DNA of 64,000 nt from Nonomuraea cavernae (GTDB lineage Bacteria; Actinomycetota; Actinomycetes; Streptosporangiales; Streptosporangiaceae), in contig NZ_BMNH01000006.1 of assembly GCF_014646355.1 (NCBI RefSeq), positions 1,102 through 65,101 of the forward strand, written 5' to 3'. This document shows, piece after piece, positions 46,214-54,643 of the stretch. Position 1 is the stretch's first letter. Every line of letters starts with the position of its first letter. The position numbers and the translations under genes were made by a program. The notes beneath the pieces were generated by a model that had not been told where the DNA came from, searched no databases, and saw only the letters and a list, made by a program, of their open reading frames with translations.

Positions 46214-47218
46214 TCAGACCCTGACCCTGTCGCGACCACGCGCGGCGTAACCCACGGCTCCGGCGATGAGCAGCACCAGCCCCACGCCGAGGATCCCCGC
46301 GACGCCCACCGGGATGCCGCCCACGTCACCGTAGTCGGCCAGCGCCCATGAGCCGAACAGGTGGTCGGTCGCCTGGCCGAGGAAACCCTTCTCCTCGGCG
46401 ACCGACTCCAGCCCGTCGGGGCTGGAGGAGGCGAAGAAGGACACCACCCCGGCCAGCAGCGCCGTCACACCGAGGCCACCGAGCAGGAACGGCCTGATCC
46501 CGCCGCCCGTGGCCACCGGCCGCTCGGGCTGCACCGTCGTGGCGCCCTCCGGACCCCGCAGCACCAGCGGAGCGGCCACGCCGCGCGCGCCGTACACCAG
46601 GTCGGGCCGGACGGCCAGCACCGCGCCCACGGTGAGAGCGGTGATCACGGCCTCGCCGACGCCGATCAGCACGTGCACCCCGCCCATCGCGGCGGCCACC
46701 GCGGACACCTCGATCGGCGCGGTGCCGCCGATCCAGAACAGCAGCGTGAACGCCAGCGCGGAGGCGGGCACCGAGACCAGCGCGGCGAGGAACGCGGCCA
46801 CCGTGATGGCGCCCTTGCCCCTGGCCACGCGGCTGACCAGCAGGAAGACACCCCAGCCGACCAGCACGGTGACGATGCCCATGATCGTGATGTTGACGCC
46901 CAGCGCCGTCAGCCCGCCGTCGGCGAAGAACACGCCCTGCACGAGCAGGACCACGGCCATGCACAGGACACCTGTGTACGGCCCGACGAGTATCGCGGCC
47001 AGCGCGCCTCCGAGCAGGTGGCCGCTGGTCCCCGCGGCGACGGGGAAGTTGAGCATCTGGACGGCGAAGATGAACGCGGCGACGAGACCCGCCATGGGAG
47101 CGGTGCGGTCGTCGAGCTCACGCTTGGCGCCGCGCAGACAGACCGCGACCCCGGCGGCCGCGACCGCTCCGGCCGAGATGGACACGGCGGCGTTGAAGAA
47201 GCCATCGGGTACGTGCAC
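46214..47218 (-). CDS. cbiM: Fused CbiM-CbiN cobalt/nickel substrate component
   Basis: This 334-residue membrane protein begins MHVPDGFFN, where the N-terminus with His2 is a metal ligand in the CbiM/NikM family. The first about 215 residues are the seven-helix CbiM part. After a Gly/Arg linker comes a CbiN-like part with the SSSPDGLESVAEEKGF (PDGLE) motif between two helices. A Nur-like box lies at 47276-47292. Cobalt or nickel cannot be told apart from sequence alone, though the box suggests nickel. Confidence 0.9.
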   Translation of the reverse strand: MHVPDGFFNAAVSISAGAVAAAGVAVCLRGAKRELDDRTAPMAGLVAAFIFAVQMLNFPVAAGTSGHLLGGALAAILVGPYTGVLCMAVVLLVQGVFFADGGLTALGVNITIMGIVTVLVGWGVFLLVSRVARGKGAITVAAFLAALVSVPASALAFTLLFWIGGTAPIEVSAVAAAMGGVHVLIGVGEAVITALTVGAVLAVRPDLVYGARGVAAPLVLRGPEGATTVQPERPVATGGGIRPFLLGGLGVTALLAGVVSFFASSSPDGLESVAEEKGFLGQATDHLFGSWALADYGDVGGIPVGVAGILGVGLVLLIAGAVGYAARGRDRVRV

Positions 47219-47275
47219 GACATCCTCCGAAAGAGGCGAGAAGAACAGGGCCTACTTTAGGACATCGCCTTGCAG

Positions 47276-47292
47276 TTGCACATAGATGGCAA
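47276..47292 (-). promoter_or_regulatory. Candidate Nur (nickel) operator before cbiM
   Basis: On the minus strand TTGCCA-TCTAT-GTGCAA matches the Nur box pattern TTGCAA-N5-TTGCAA, with five of six bases in each half. It lies 58-74 bases before the cbiM start. A -10-like TAAAGT follows 17 bases after the right half, so the box would cover the -35 region. Confidence 0.5.
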
Positions 47293-49119
47293 TTAGCGAA
47301 GGAACCTTCTCACCAGCGCACGAGCCGTGATTTTGCGCACAACGGCGCTCAACTTCCCCTTACCCGGGGTGGCGTAGGGCCGCACGCTCCTGAGCAGGGC
47401 CGCTGCTCGCAACCGGCACGGCTTGGCGACCGTCGCGGCGTCGGCCTCGATCCTGAACCTCGCCGGCGGCCCGCCCAGCTCCACCTCCAGATAGGCGTCC
47501 CAGGTGCCGGGCGCGAACCCGCCGACCGCCGGCCGGGCCGTGAAGCCGCCGCCCGGCAGGGCGACCACCGGCTCGGCGTACTCGCCGCCCGTGCGCCGCT
47601 CGCGCCAGACCACCCGGCGCACGACGGACGCCTCGGGAATCGCCCCCGCGACCGTGACCTCGCCGTCCATCACCAGCCGGTGGCCGAGCGACCATCTCGT
47701 CCTGGTCAGCCGCGCGTTGCCGGGCACCGTCCGCAGGTGCCCGCCGATGTCGACGCTGAGGTTGCCGTTGTCCCTGGTGAAGTACGGCATGGCGACGACG
47801 CCGTCGATGAGCCGGGGCGCGGGCCGGGCCACGTCGTCGTCACGGTCGGCGCCCAGCCGGCCGGACCTGACGACGCCCTCCAGCTCGATCGCGACGCGCA
47901 GGTCCCAGATCCCGGAGTCGAGCGCGCCCACGTCGACCAGAGCGGTGAACTCGTCGCCGTCGTAGCCGGCGGGCACCACCACCTCGGCCGCCGGGTCTCT
48001 CCGGGCCCGCAGCACGAGGTAGATGCCGTGGTGCACGCGCATGCCGTCGAGTGCGGCCGTGCCGGAGACCACCAGCCGGTCGGCCTCCCAGCGCAGCCCC
48101 GTGAGGCGGCGGCGCACGGCGGCGTTCTCTATGCGGGCCAGCCGCGCCAGCCGGTCGACGTCGCCGAGGGCGGCCAGCCGTTCCCGGTCGGTGCGGTGGA
48201 GCCGCTCGTAGACGCCGGGGGTCAGCCACTCGTCGCAGAGCGCGGCCACGCCTTCGGCGATGTCCTTGCGGCGTACCTCGTCGGCCGCCAGGAACGGGGC
48301 GCCGAGCTGGGCGAACGCGTCGAGCCGGAAATGCCGGCCGAGCAGGTGGTCGCGCAGTGGGCCGGGCGGGATGTGCTCGGTCATCAGCCGGATCGGGCCC
48401 CTGATCATCGCCAGCCAGGCGACCGGGTCCCTGCTGTCGGGCTGCTGCATGACGCTGCTGCCGTCGGGCCGGGCGACCAGGTGGTAGCAGTCGTAGTCGG
48501 CGACCACGGAGATCACGCCGGCGTGGCAGTAGGCGTGCACCGTGAAGTGGAGGTCCTCGCCGACGAGCACTCCCTCGGCGAACCTGATGCGATGCCGTTC
48601 GAGCAGGTCGCGGCGGTAGAGCTTGAAGCAGCACAGGCTGTTGTAGACGGCGCTGTCGGCTAAGCCGGCCCGCTCGGTGTTGCGGGTGAACATCGAGACC
48701 GGCGCCCGGCGGCCGTGGCCGGCGATCCGGCCGAGCACGATGTCGGAGCCGTTGCGGTCGGCCATGGCGACCATCCGCTCCAGGGCTTCGGCGCCGAGAT
48801 AGTCGTCGGCGTCGCAGAAGAAGACGTAGCGGCCGGTGGCGTGCTGGAGGCCGACGTTGCGCGGCCGTCCGGCGCCTCTGCCGGCGAGGCCGTCGAGGCG
48901 GACCACCCTGACGGCGTCGGGGTGGTAGGCGGCGTAGAGCTCCAGCAGCTCCGCGGTGCCGTCCGTCGACCCGTCGTCGACGACCACGATCTCCTTGCGC
49001 ACCCGCTGGACGAGCGCCGAGGTAAGGCATCGGTCCAGGTAGGGGCGGGCGTCGCGGGCCGGGATGACGATGCTGACATCCACTGCCTCCTCGCCTTTCC
49101 CAGATGTCGTCACAGTCAC
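47293..49119 (-). CDS. Family 2 glycosyltransferase
   Basis: The 608-residue protein opens with a GT-A domain: VSIVIPARDARPYLDRCL, EIVVVDDGSTDGT and the FFCDADDYLG (DxD-like) block, about residues 13-200. The long C-terminal half is beta-rich and resembles the accessory region of actinobacterial wall-polymer glycosyltransferases. It is cytoplasmic. GTG 49119 has GAGGGG upstream; GTG 49083 (AGGAGG) is an alternative start. The gene ends where the Nur-like box of cbiM begins. Teichoic acid or exopolysaccharide synthesis is plausible but unproven. Confidence 0.85.
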   Translation of the reverse strand: MTVTTSGKGEEAVDVSIVIPARDARPYLDRCLTSALVQRVRKEIVVVDDGSTDGTAELLELYAAYHPDAVRVVRLDGLAGRGAGRPRNVGLQHATGRYVFFCDADDYLGAEALERMVAMADRNGSDIVLGRIAGHGRRAPVSMFTRNTERAGLADSAVYNSLCCFKLYRRDLLERHRIRFAEGVLVGEDLHFTVHAYCHAGVISVVADYDCYHLVARPDGSSVMQQPDSRDPVAWLAMIRGPIRLMTEHIPPGPLRDHLLGRHFRLDAFAQLGAPFLAADEVRRKDIAEGVAALCDEWLTPGVYERLHRTDRERLAALGDVDRLARLARIENAAVRRRLTGLRWEADRLVVSGTAALDGMRVHHGIYLVLRARRDPAAEVVVPAGYDGDEFTALVDVGALDSGIWDLRVAIELEGVVRSGRLGADRDDDVARPAPRLIDGVVAMPYFTRDNGNLSVDIGGHLRTVPGNARLTRTRWSLGHRLVMDGEVTVAGAIPEASVVRRVVWRERRTGGEYAEPVVALPGGGFTARPAVGGFAPGTWDAYLEVELGGPPARFRIEADAATVAKPCRLRAAALLRSVRPYATPGKGKLSAVVRKITARALVRRFLR

Positions 49120-49445
49120 AGCCGCGCCCCTCAGCCGTTACGATTCGCTCCCGACTCGTTTCAGTATGTGACCAACGCCGGTTCCCGGGGGGCCGATCGC
49201 CGGTCTTCGTCCGCCCCATTTCCCGTCCCGTGCGATTCGCCACGAAGCGCAGATCAGTGCAGGTAAATCCGCCAAGCACCACAATTAGTGACCAGCGAAT
49301 CACCTGAGGGGGCGCTGTTTTCCCACCTGGAGTGGAGAACTTTCTCCACCGGGAGGGGTGCCTTACCCTCCGAGGGTTACGGGTGATCCATTGGGGGCCC
49401 CGGCGCGTCTACGCTTAGGCAACCTTGACCGGAGAGGGGGCGGAT
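49120..49445. other. Intergenic region with two inverted repeats
   Basis: These 326 bases lie between two divergent genes. No gene is evident. GTGGAGAA-CT-TTCTCCAC (49332-49349) and ACCCT-CCG-AGGGT (about 49365-49378) are inverted repeats about 15 bases apart. They may be operators or attenuator stems for the plus-strand genes that follow. Confidence 0.4.
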
Positions 49446-49805
49446 TTGGGACCTGATCTGCGTAGCCGGATGGCGTCCGGCTCGGCCGTGCACACTGCCG
49501 AGTTCATCGTCTCCTCCGCACGACTGGCAGAGCTCTACGAGTGCTCGGCGCTGCTCCGCCGTACGAGGGTGCGGGCGGAGGAGATCGTGGACGAGGCGCG
49601 AGCGCTGCTCGCCGAGGCCGAGCGGGAGGGCGATCCGGTGCGGATCCTCATGCTCACCTCCCAGCTCGACGAGGCGCGTCAGGCGTACCGCAAGGTGCTC
49701 AACGCCTACGTCACGATCTGCCGCAGGATCAACGAGGAGCGCCAGGAGATCATCCAGGCTCAGATGGAACGTGAGCGGGCGACCCGCTTGTCAGGTGTTG
49801 CCTGA
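49446..49805 (+). CDS. Helical protein of unknown function
   Basis: This 119-residue protein starts at TTG 49446 with GGAGAGGGGG just upstream; TTG 49425 is an alternative. From residue 30 on it is almost entirely helical with a heptad-like pattern ([23 protein letters not shown] and [14 protein letters not shown]), suggesting a coiled coil. I recognise no family. It is followed 18 bases later by the zinc-finger gene on the same strand, so they may be co-transcribed. Confidence 0.55.
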   Translation: MGPDLRSRMASGSAVHTAEFIVSSARLAELYECSALLRRTRVRAEEIVDEARALLAEAEREGDPVRILMLTSQLDEARQAYRKVLNAYVTICRRINEERQEIIQAQMERERATRLSGVA

Positions 49806-49822
49806 CGCATCACTGTCAGGCC

Positions 49823-50179
49823 ATGCCTGACTGGAAAGAGAAGCTCCGCTGCTCGTTCTGCCACAAGACGAGCGAGGAAGTCACCAAGCTGATCGCCGGG
49901 GCCGGCGTGCACATCTGCGACGAGTGCGTCGGCCTGTGCTCCGAGATCCTGAAGGACGAGCGGCTCTCCGCCTCCACCGGGCCACGGCTCCCCCCGTGGG
50001 AGACACTGACCGACGACCAGGTCCTCGACCATCTCCCCAAGATCGTCGCCGTGCAGGCGCAGATCGACGACAACCTGCACGACTGGGTGCGCCACCTGCG
50101 CACCCGCGACGTCAGCTGGGAGCGCATCGGCGCCTCCCTCGGCATGACGCGACAGTCGGCCTGGGAACGCTTCCGGTAA
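49823..50179 (+). CDS. ClpX-type zinc finger protein with helix-turn-helix tail
   Basis: This 118-residue protein starts with a C4 zinc finger like that of ClpX ([30 protein letters not shown]), a known dimerisation and substrate-binding fold, but without the AAA domain. The C-terminal [14 protein letters not shown] is a helix-turn-helix-like element. It may act as a regulator or as an adaptor related to Clp recognition. The helical protein gene lies immediately upstream. Confidence 0.75.
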   Translation: MPDWKEKLRCSFCHKTSEEVTKLIAGAGVHICDECVGLCSEILKDERLSASTGPRLPPWETLTDDQVLDHLPKIVAVQAQIDDNLHDWVRHLRTRDVSWERIGASLGMTRQSAWERFR

Positions 50180-50245
50180 CGACCTCGTCCGGCGGCGGTA
50201 AACCGATGTGACTCGTGGGACGTCCCATAACCAGGGAGGCCCACC

Positions 50246-50353
50246 ATGCGCGTCCTAGACGGCCTCGCGGGGTCCGATCTCGAAGCGATCCAGCTGGAGC
50301 TGGTCCTGATCGTGGCCCTGCACGAAGAGGCGGAGCGGCTCGCCGCTGAATGA
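50246..50353 (+). CDS. Very small protein (35 residues), possible
   Basis: This reading frame of 35 codons begins at ATG 50246 behind a good ribosome site (CAGGGAGG). The product is acidic and helical (GSDLEAIQLELVLIVALHEEAERL), with an amphipathic pattern. It ends just before a strong hairpin terminator, which supports a short transcription unit. There is no recognised family, and chance cannot be excluded. Confidence 0.4.
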   Translation: MRVLDGLAGSDLEAIQLELVLIVALHEEAERLAAE

Positions 50354-50358
50354 AACGG

Positions 50359-50395
50359 GCTCCAGCTCCCCGGCCGCACTCCGGGGAGCTGGAGC
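50359..50395. terminator. Hairpin terminator between convergent genes
   Basis: GCTCCAGCTCCCCGG (50359-50373) pairs perfectly with CCGGGGAGCTGGAGC (50381-50395). It serves the zinc-finger/small-gene unit and possibly the opposing CGNR gene. Confidence 0.75.
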
Positions 50396-50406
50396 AGGGG
50401 GCCCGG

Positions 50407-50973
50407 TCACGCTCTGCCCCTGGCCCGGAAGGCCGCCGTCTTGACCCGGTTCTGGCAGGCCGTGGAGCAGAACCGGCGGGTGCCGTTGCGGGAGACGTCC
50501 ACGTACACGCGGTCACAGTGCGGCGCCGTGCACACGCCGAGGCGGTCGCCGAACTCACTGCCCAGCACCATCGCGAGCCCGGTGGCACAGCTCGCCGCCC
50601 AGTCGCCGGCCATGGTGCCGCCGGGCCCGTGAAAGTGCAGGTGCCAGGGCTCGCCGTCGTGCCGTTCGAGCATGGGCCGGGCGCGGGTCTCCGCCAGCAG
50701 GTCGTTGACCTGCTGAGCCGCCGCGTCGAGGTCGTCCCGCGCGACCGCCTCGAAGACGGCGCGGAGCCGGGCCGCGGTCGCGGCGAGCTCGTCGGCCTCC
50801 GCCTCGGTGACTTCGCGATGACTCGGATAGACGGCACGCAGGGCGCTGTCAGTGGCCGCGACGCGATCGCCGCGCGGGGGGACGGCCCGGCCATGTCTCT
50901 CGCCTGGGGTCAGCGCGTTGACCAGCTCCACCGCCACCCGCACGACCAAGTCCGTGTGACTGTTGAAGTTCAA
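50407..50973 (-). CDS. CGNR zinc finger regulator
   Basis: This 188-residue protein starts at TTG 50973, so it begins like other CGNR proteins (NFNSHTD, then VAVELVNAL). An N-terminal ABATE-like domain is followed by the C-terminal zinc finger with CTAPHCDRVYVDVSRNGTRRFCSTACQNR. These proteins are thought to be stress-responsive transcription regulators. It is divergent from a methyltransferase gene; the intervening region has an ACTGTC-N12-GACAGT repeat, a likely operator. Confidence 0.85.
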   Translation of the reverse strand: MNFNSHTDLVVRVAVELVNALTPGERHGRAVPPRGDRVAATDSALRAVYPSHREVTEAEADELAATAARLRAVFEAVARDDLDAAAQQVNDLLAETRARPMLERHDGEPWHLHFHGPGGTMAGDWAASCATGLAMVLGSEFGDRLGVCTAPHCDRVYVDVSRNGTRRFCSTACQNRVKTAAFRARGRA

Positions 50974-51006
50974 TTGACTGGTTACACCTTTGTGTTCTAG
51001 CTTGTA

Positions 51007-51030
51007 ACTGTCGAAATTATAGATGACAGT
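51007..51030 (+). promoter_or_regulatory. Operator-like repeat ACTGTC-N12-GACAGT
   Basis: Perfect six-base arms spaced by twelve bases lie between the divergent CGNR and methyltransferase genes. The AT-rich centre contains TATAGA, a -10-like hexamer on the plus strand. A bound dimer would control the methyltransferase promoter. The neighbouring CGNR protein is the obvious candidate binder. Confidence 0.5.
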
Positions 51031-51045
51031 CACAAGGAGACGATT

Positions 51046-51801
51046 GTGCTCACCCACGATGCCGCACTCGACTGGATCGCGCGCTGGGACCGCCAGCAGG
51101 AGGGTTACCTGCCCGACCGCGAGGAGCGCTTCACCGCGCTGATCGACGCGGTCGAGGCCCTTGACCGCCCCGATCCGCTGGTCATCGACCTCGGCTGTGG
51201 CCCCGGGTCACTCTCCGCCCGCCTGCTCGACCGGCTGCCCAAGGCCACCGTCATCTCGGTCGACGCCGACCCGCTGCTGCTCGGGCTCGGGCGGGCCGCC
51301 TACCCTCGGCTCACGTTCGTCTCCGCCGACCTGCGCCGCCCCGGCTGGTCACGGTCGCTCGGACTGGACCGGCCCGCCGACGCCGCGGTGAGCACCACGG
51401 CGCTGCACTGGATCTCCGAGGAGGACCTCCGGCCGATGTACGCCGAACTGGCCGGCGTCCTGCGCCCCGGCGGTCTGCTGCTCAACGGCGACCACCTCGA
51501 CAGCGACGACACCACCCCGGCCATCGCCCGTCTCGAACGCGCCGTACACGATCGGGAGACCGAGCGCAGGTTCGCCGGCGACCGCCCCGAGGACTGGCGC
51601 CAGTGGTGGGACGCGGTCGCCGCCGACCCCGCCTTCGCCGACCTCCACGTGGAGCGCGTCACCGCGGGCGCCCACCACCACGGCTCCGAGTCGCACCTGC
51701 TCTCCACGCACGTCGGAGCCCTCCGCGACGCGGGGTTCCGGGAAACCGGCACCCTGTGGCAGCGCGGCAACAACCGCCTGCTGTGCGCCATCCGCGACTG
51801 A
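51046..51801 (+). CDS. SAM-dependent methyltransferase, class I
   Basis: The 251-residue enzyme has motif I LVIDLGCGPGSLSARLLDRLP (about residues 43-63), VDADPLLLGLGRAA as motif II and LRPGGLLLNGDHLDS as motif III. It starts at GTG 51046 with AAGGAG upstream. The acceptor is unknown. Divergence from a CGNR regulator with a shared repeat suggests induced expression, such as in defence against a toxic small molecule. Confidence 0.85.
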   Translation: MLTHDAALDWIARWDRQQEGYLPDREERFTALIDAVEALDRPDPLVIDLGCGPGSLSARLLDRLPKATVISVDADPLLLGLGRAAYPRLTFVSADLRRPGWSRSLGLDRPADAAVSTTALHWISEEDLRPMYAELAGVLRPGGLLLNGDHLDSDDTTPAIARLERAVHDRETERRFAGDRPEDWRQWWDAVAADPAFADLHVERVTAGAHHHGSESHLLSTHVGALRDAGFRETGTLWQRGNNRLLCAIRD

Positions 51802-51916
51802 TCGGGACATCCGCACCGTCCCACCCTCACCCACGTCCCAAGCAGCCACCAAGAATCGGCCCCGGCACGCGCGTCCGGGGTGAGGCCGGCCATCGGGGTG
51901 ACTACAAGCAAAGGAC

Positions 51917-52576
51917 ATGAACGGAAATCTCATGCCCGTGCTTACCAGGGTCCTCGGCGCCGTCGTGCTCACCTCCTGCGCCGTCCCCGGCCTCGGAGCC
52001 GGCAGCGCCGCCTATGCCCAGGCCCGCGGCCCCGTGTGCGCGGGCGCGGCTCCGCAGCCGGCGTCCACCGTGTCCTACCGTGACCACGACCACGACCATG
52101 ACCGACGCCGTGACCACGACCACGGTCACGACCGGGGCCGTGACCACGACCGGGGCCGCAACCACGATCACGATCAGGACTGGGGCCGCGACCACGACCG
52201 GGGCCGTGACCATGATCGGGGCCGGGGCCGCGACCAGGGCCGTGACCACGATCACGACCACGACCGGGGCCGGGGCAGCGATCACGACCACGACCGTTCG
52301 GGCCCCGACTCCGAGAAGATCGCCGCGTGGCGAGCGGCGGAGCGCACCTGCGTCCGCGCCTTCAGGCAGGACAGGTCCGCACGGGGACGCGACTGCTACA
52401 AGCGCTACCAGTCCTTCATGGTGGCCCGCGGCGGCGCGAAGACCCAGGAGACCAACGACGCCACCTGGGGGCAGATGACGCCGGAGCAGAAGCAGGCCGC
52501 CCGGCAGGCGACGTTGAAGAGGTTCAAGGACTTCCAGCTGAAGTGCTGCCCGGACGCACAGTTCCCCGGCGTGTGA
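51917..52576 (+). CDS. Secreted His/Asp/Arg-repeat protein, putative metal binder
   Basis: This 219-residue protein starts at ATG 51917 (AAAGGAC upstream). A signal peptide ends near AAYAQA. The central part (about residues 55-130) consists of degenerate RDHDHDHDRGRDHD-type repeats, very rich in His and Asp, then a Cys-containing helical C-terminus (TCVRAFRQ, GRDCYKRY, LKCCPDAQF). The spaced His-Asp pairs would bind nickel, zinc or cobalt. A Co/Ni importer with a Nur-like box lies 5-7 kb upstream. Function is inference. Confidence 0.6.
   Translation: MNGNLMPVLTRVLGAVVLTSCAVPGLGAGSAAYAQARGPVCAGAAPQPASTVSYRDHDHDHDRRRDHDHGHDRGRDHDRGRNHDHDQDWGRDHDRGRDHDRGRGRDQGRDHDHDHDRGRGSDHDHDRSGPDSEKIAAWRAAERTCVRAFRQDRSARGRDCYKRYQSFMVARGGAKTQETNDATWGQMTPEQKQAARQATLKRFKDFQLKCCPDAQFPGV
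52069..52300. repeat. Degenerate His/Asp-coding tandem repeat
   Basis: About 230 bases are built from short units such as CGTGACCACGACCGGGGC, repeated with drift, that keep the frame of the secreted protein. The array would be prone to length change by slippage. Confidence 0.8.
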
Positions 52577-52593
52577 ACGGCTGACACCCCGTC

Positions 52594-52621
52594 GGCACGG
52601 CCCGGATCTGCGGGCCGTGCC
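52594..52621 (+). terminator. Hairpin terminator after the His/Asp-repeat gene
   Basis: GGCACGGCCC pairs with GGGCCGTGCC around an eight-base loop, about 20 bases past the stop codon. No T-run follows. Confidence 0.65.
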
Positions 52622-52643
52622 TCCATCGGACACGGCGAACATG

Positions 52644-52681
52644 CGAAACGCCCTCCGGGAGATCTCCAGGAGGGCGTTTCG
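52644..52681 (-). terminator. Hairpin terminator after tRNA-fMet
   Basis: CGAAACGCCCTCC (52644-52656) pairs with GGAGGGCGTTTCG (52669-52681), directly past the encoded CCA end on the minus strand. It ends the tRNA transcript. Confidence 0.8.
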
Positions 52682-52683
52682 AT

Positions 52684-52760
<77 letters not shown>

Positions 52761-52814
52761 TCGCTGAGATAAGACTACCCGACTTCTGGACCACTCGCGC
52801 CAGGCACGCGGACA

Positions 52815-53627
52815 TCAGGGGGTGGGCACGATCATGGGGGTGCCGACGGCGGGGTCGGGCACGACGACGCACGGCAGGTCGAACACCTCCTGGATGAGCG
52901 CCGCGTCCACGATGTCGGCCGGTGCGCCCTGGGCGACAATCCGCCCGTCCTTCATGGCCACGAGATGGTCGGCGAACCGGCAGGCCTGGTTGATGTCGTG
53001 CAGCACGGCGATGACCGTGCGCCCCTCGTCACGCAGCCGGGCGAACAGGGCGAGCAACTCGTACTGGTGCGTGATGTCGAGGAACGTCGTGGGCTCGTCG
53101 AGCAGGAGATAGGGCGTCTCCTGGGCCAGCACCATCGCGACCCACACCCGCTGGCGCTGGCCGCCGGACAGCTCCTCCACCGGCCGCTCGGCCAGCTCCT
53201 CGACGCCGGCCGCGGCCAGAGCCTCGTGCACGGCCCGCTCGTCCTCGGCCGACCAGGTGGACAGCAGCGACTGGTGCGGGTAGCGGCCACGGGCGACGAG
53301 CCGCCTGACGGCGATGTTCTCCGGGGCGGCGAGCTGCTGGGGCAGGAATCCGATCTCCCTGGCGATGGCCTTGGGCTGGTAGCCGAAGACGTCGCGGCCG
53401 TCGAAGGAGACCGTGCCGGTCGTGGGCCTGAGCAGCCGCACGAAGGACCGCAGCAAGGTCGACTTCCCGCAGGCGTTCGGGCCGATGATCGCGGTGAACG
53501 CGCCGTCCACGACGTCCAGGTCGACGTTCGCCGACACCACCCGCTCGCCGTACGCGAGCGTGATGTCCCGGGCGGCGAGCCGGGTGGCCGGAGGTGCGGC
53601 CGGGCGTCCGGTCGGAGGTGCGGTCAC
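52815..53627 (-). CDS. Siderophore ABC transporter ATPase
   Basis: This 270-residue ATPase has Walker A IGPNACGKST, signature LSGGQRQRVWVAM and Walker B YLLLDEPTTFLDI. It belongs to the FepC/FecE iron-siderophore group. The GTG at 53625-53627 overlaps the stop of the upstream permease by four bases. It is the last gene of the five-gene iron uptake operon and supplies energy to the two FecCD permeases. Confidence 0.92.
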   Translation of the reverse strand: MTAPPTGRPAAPPATRLAARDITLAYGERVVSANVDLDVVDGAFTAIIGPNACGKSTLLRSFVRLLRPTTGTVSFDGRDVFGYQPKAIAREIGFLPQQLAAPENIAVRRLVARGRYPHQSLLSTWSAEDERAVHEALAAAGVEELAERPVEELSGGQRQRVWVAMVLAQETPYLLLDEPTTFLDITHQYELLALFARLRDEGRTVIAVLHDINQACRFADHLVAMKDGRIVAQGAPADIVDAALIQEVFDLPCVVVPDPAVGTPMIVPTP

Positions 53628-54643
53628 GGTCGCTTCACTTCCCTGAAGAGCAGCCAGATGAGATAACACCCGCCGATCGCGGTCGTCACCACGCCGACCG
53701 GCAGCGCCATCGGCGCCAGCAGCAGCTGGGCGACGAGGTCGGCGGCCAGGAGCAGCACCGCGCCGGTCAGCGCGGCGGGCACCAGGGGCACGCCGGCGGC
53801 GCCGGTGAGGCGGCGGCCGATCTGGGGGGCGGCGAGCGCGATGAACACGATCGGCCCGGCGATCGCCGTCACGGTGGCGGTGCAGCCGACACCGACCAGG
53901 ACGAGCAGCAGCCGGAGCCGGTTCAGGCCCACACCGGAGGTGATGGCGAGCTCGTCGCCGAGAGCGGACTGGTGCATGGCGTGCGACAGCGTGACCAGCA
54001 CCAGCATGAGCCCGCCGATGATGAGGAACGGCAGCCGGACCTCGTCCCAGTCGACGCCGTTCAGCGAGCCCGCGCTCCATCCGGTGGCGGCGATCGCCAC
54101 CTCCAGCTCGGCGCGCAGCTCGATCCAGGAGTTGACCGCGGTCAGGATGGCGTTCATGGCGATGCCGATGACGATCAGCCGCAGCCCGCTGAGCCCGGAT
54201 TTCAGCGACAGGACGTAGATGGCGAGCGCGGCCAGCAGGCCGCCGGCCACCGAGCCGATGGCGAGCTGCGCGGCGGTCCCGCTCAGCACGGTGATCGCGA
54301 CCAGCGCGCCGGTGTAGGCGCCGGCGTCGAGGCCGATGACGTCCGGGCTGCCGAGCGCGTTGCGGGTGAGGTTCTGGAAGACCGCGCCGGCCAGCCCCAG
54401 GGAGGCGCCGAAGACCAGCGCGGCGGCCACGCGGGGCAGCCGCCAGTCACGGATCACCACCACCGAGTCGCCCTGGCCGGCGAGCGCCGAGAGCACCTCC
54501 GACGGCGTGGCCCAGGAGGCGCCTCGGCAGAGCCCGGCGAGGGCGAGGGCCAGCCCGGCGCCGACGAGCGCGAGCGACACCAGCACGGTACGCCGTTCGA
54601 CCATGACCGAGTACGGGCCGGCGCGCAGCACGAGGGAGCTCAC
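53624..54643 (-). CDS. Siderophore ABC transporter permease (FecCD type)
   Basis: This 339-residue membrane protein has about ten helices and the FecCD coupling segment AGPIVFIALAAPQIGRRLTG. It forms a heterodimer with the permease at 54640, whose stop it overlaps by four bases. It moves ferric siderophore into the cytoplasm. Confidence 0.93.
   Translation of the reverse strand: MSSLVLRAGPYSVMVERRTVLVSLALVGAGLALALAGLCRGASWATPSEVLSALAGQGDSVVVIRDWRLPRVAAALVFGASLGLAGAVFQNLTRNALGSPDVIGLDAGAYTGALVAITVLSGTAAQLAIGSVAGGLLAALAIYVLSLKSGLSGLRLIVIGIAMNAILTAVNSWIELRAELEVAIAATGWSAGSLNGVDWDEVRLPFLIIGGLMLVLVTLSHAMHQSALGDELAITSGVGLNRLRLLLVLVGVGCTATVTAIAGPIVFIALAAPQIGRRLTGAAGVPLVPAALTGAVLLLAADLVAQLLLAPMALPVGVVTTAIGGCYLIWLLFREVKRP

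Noticed and set aside
47219..47292. Cobalamin riboswitch before cbiM
   Set aside because: Only 74 bases are available and no B12-box-like sequence is seen; a Nur-like box fits better.
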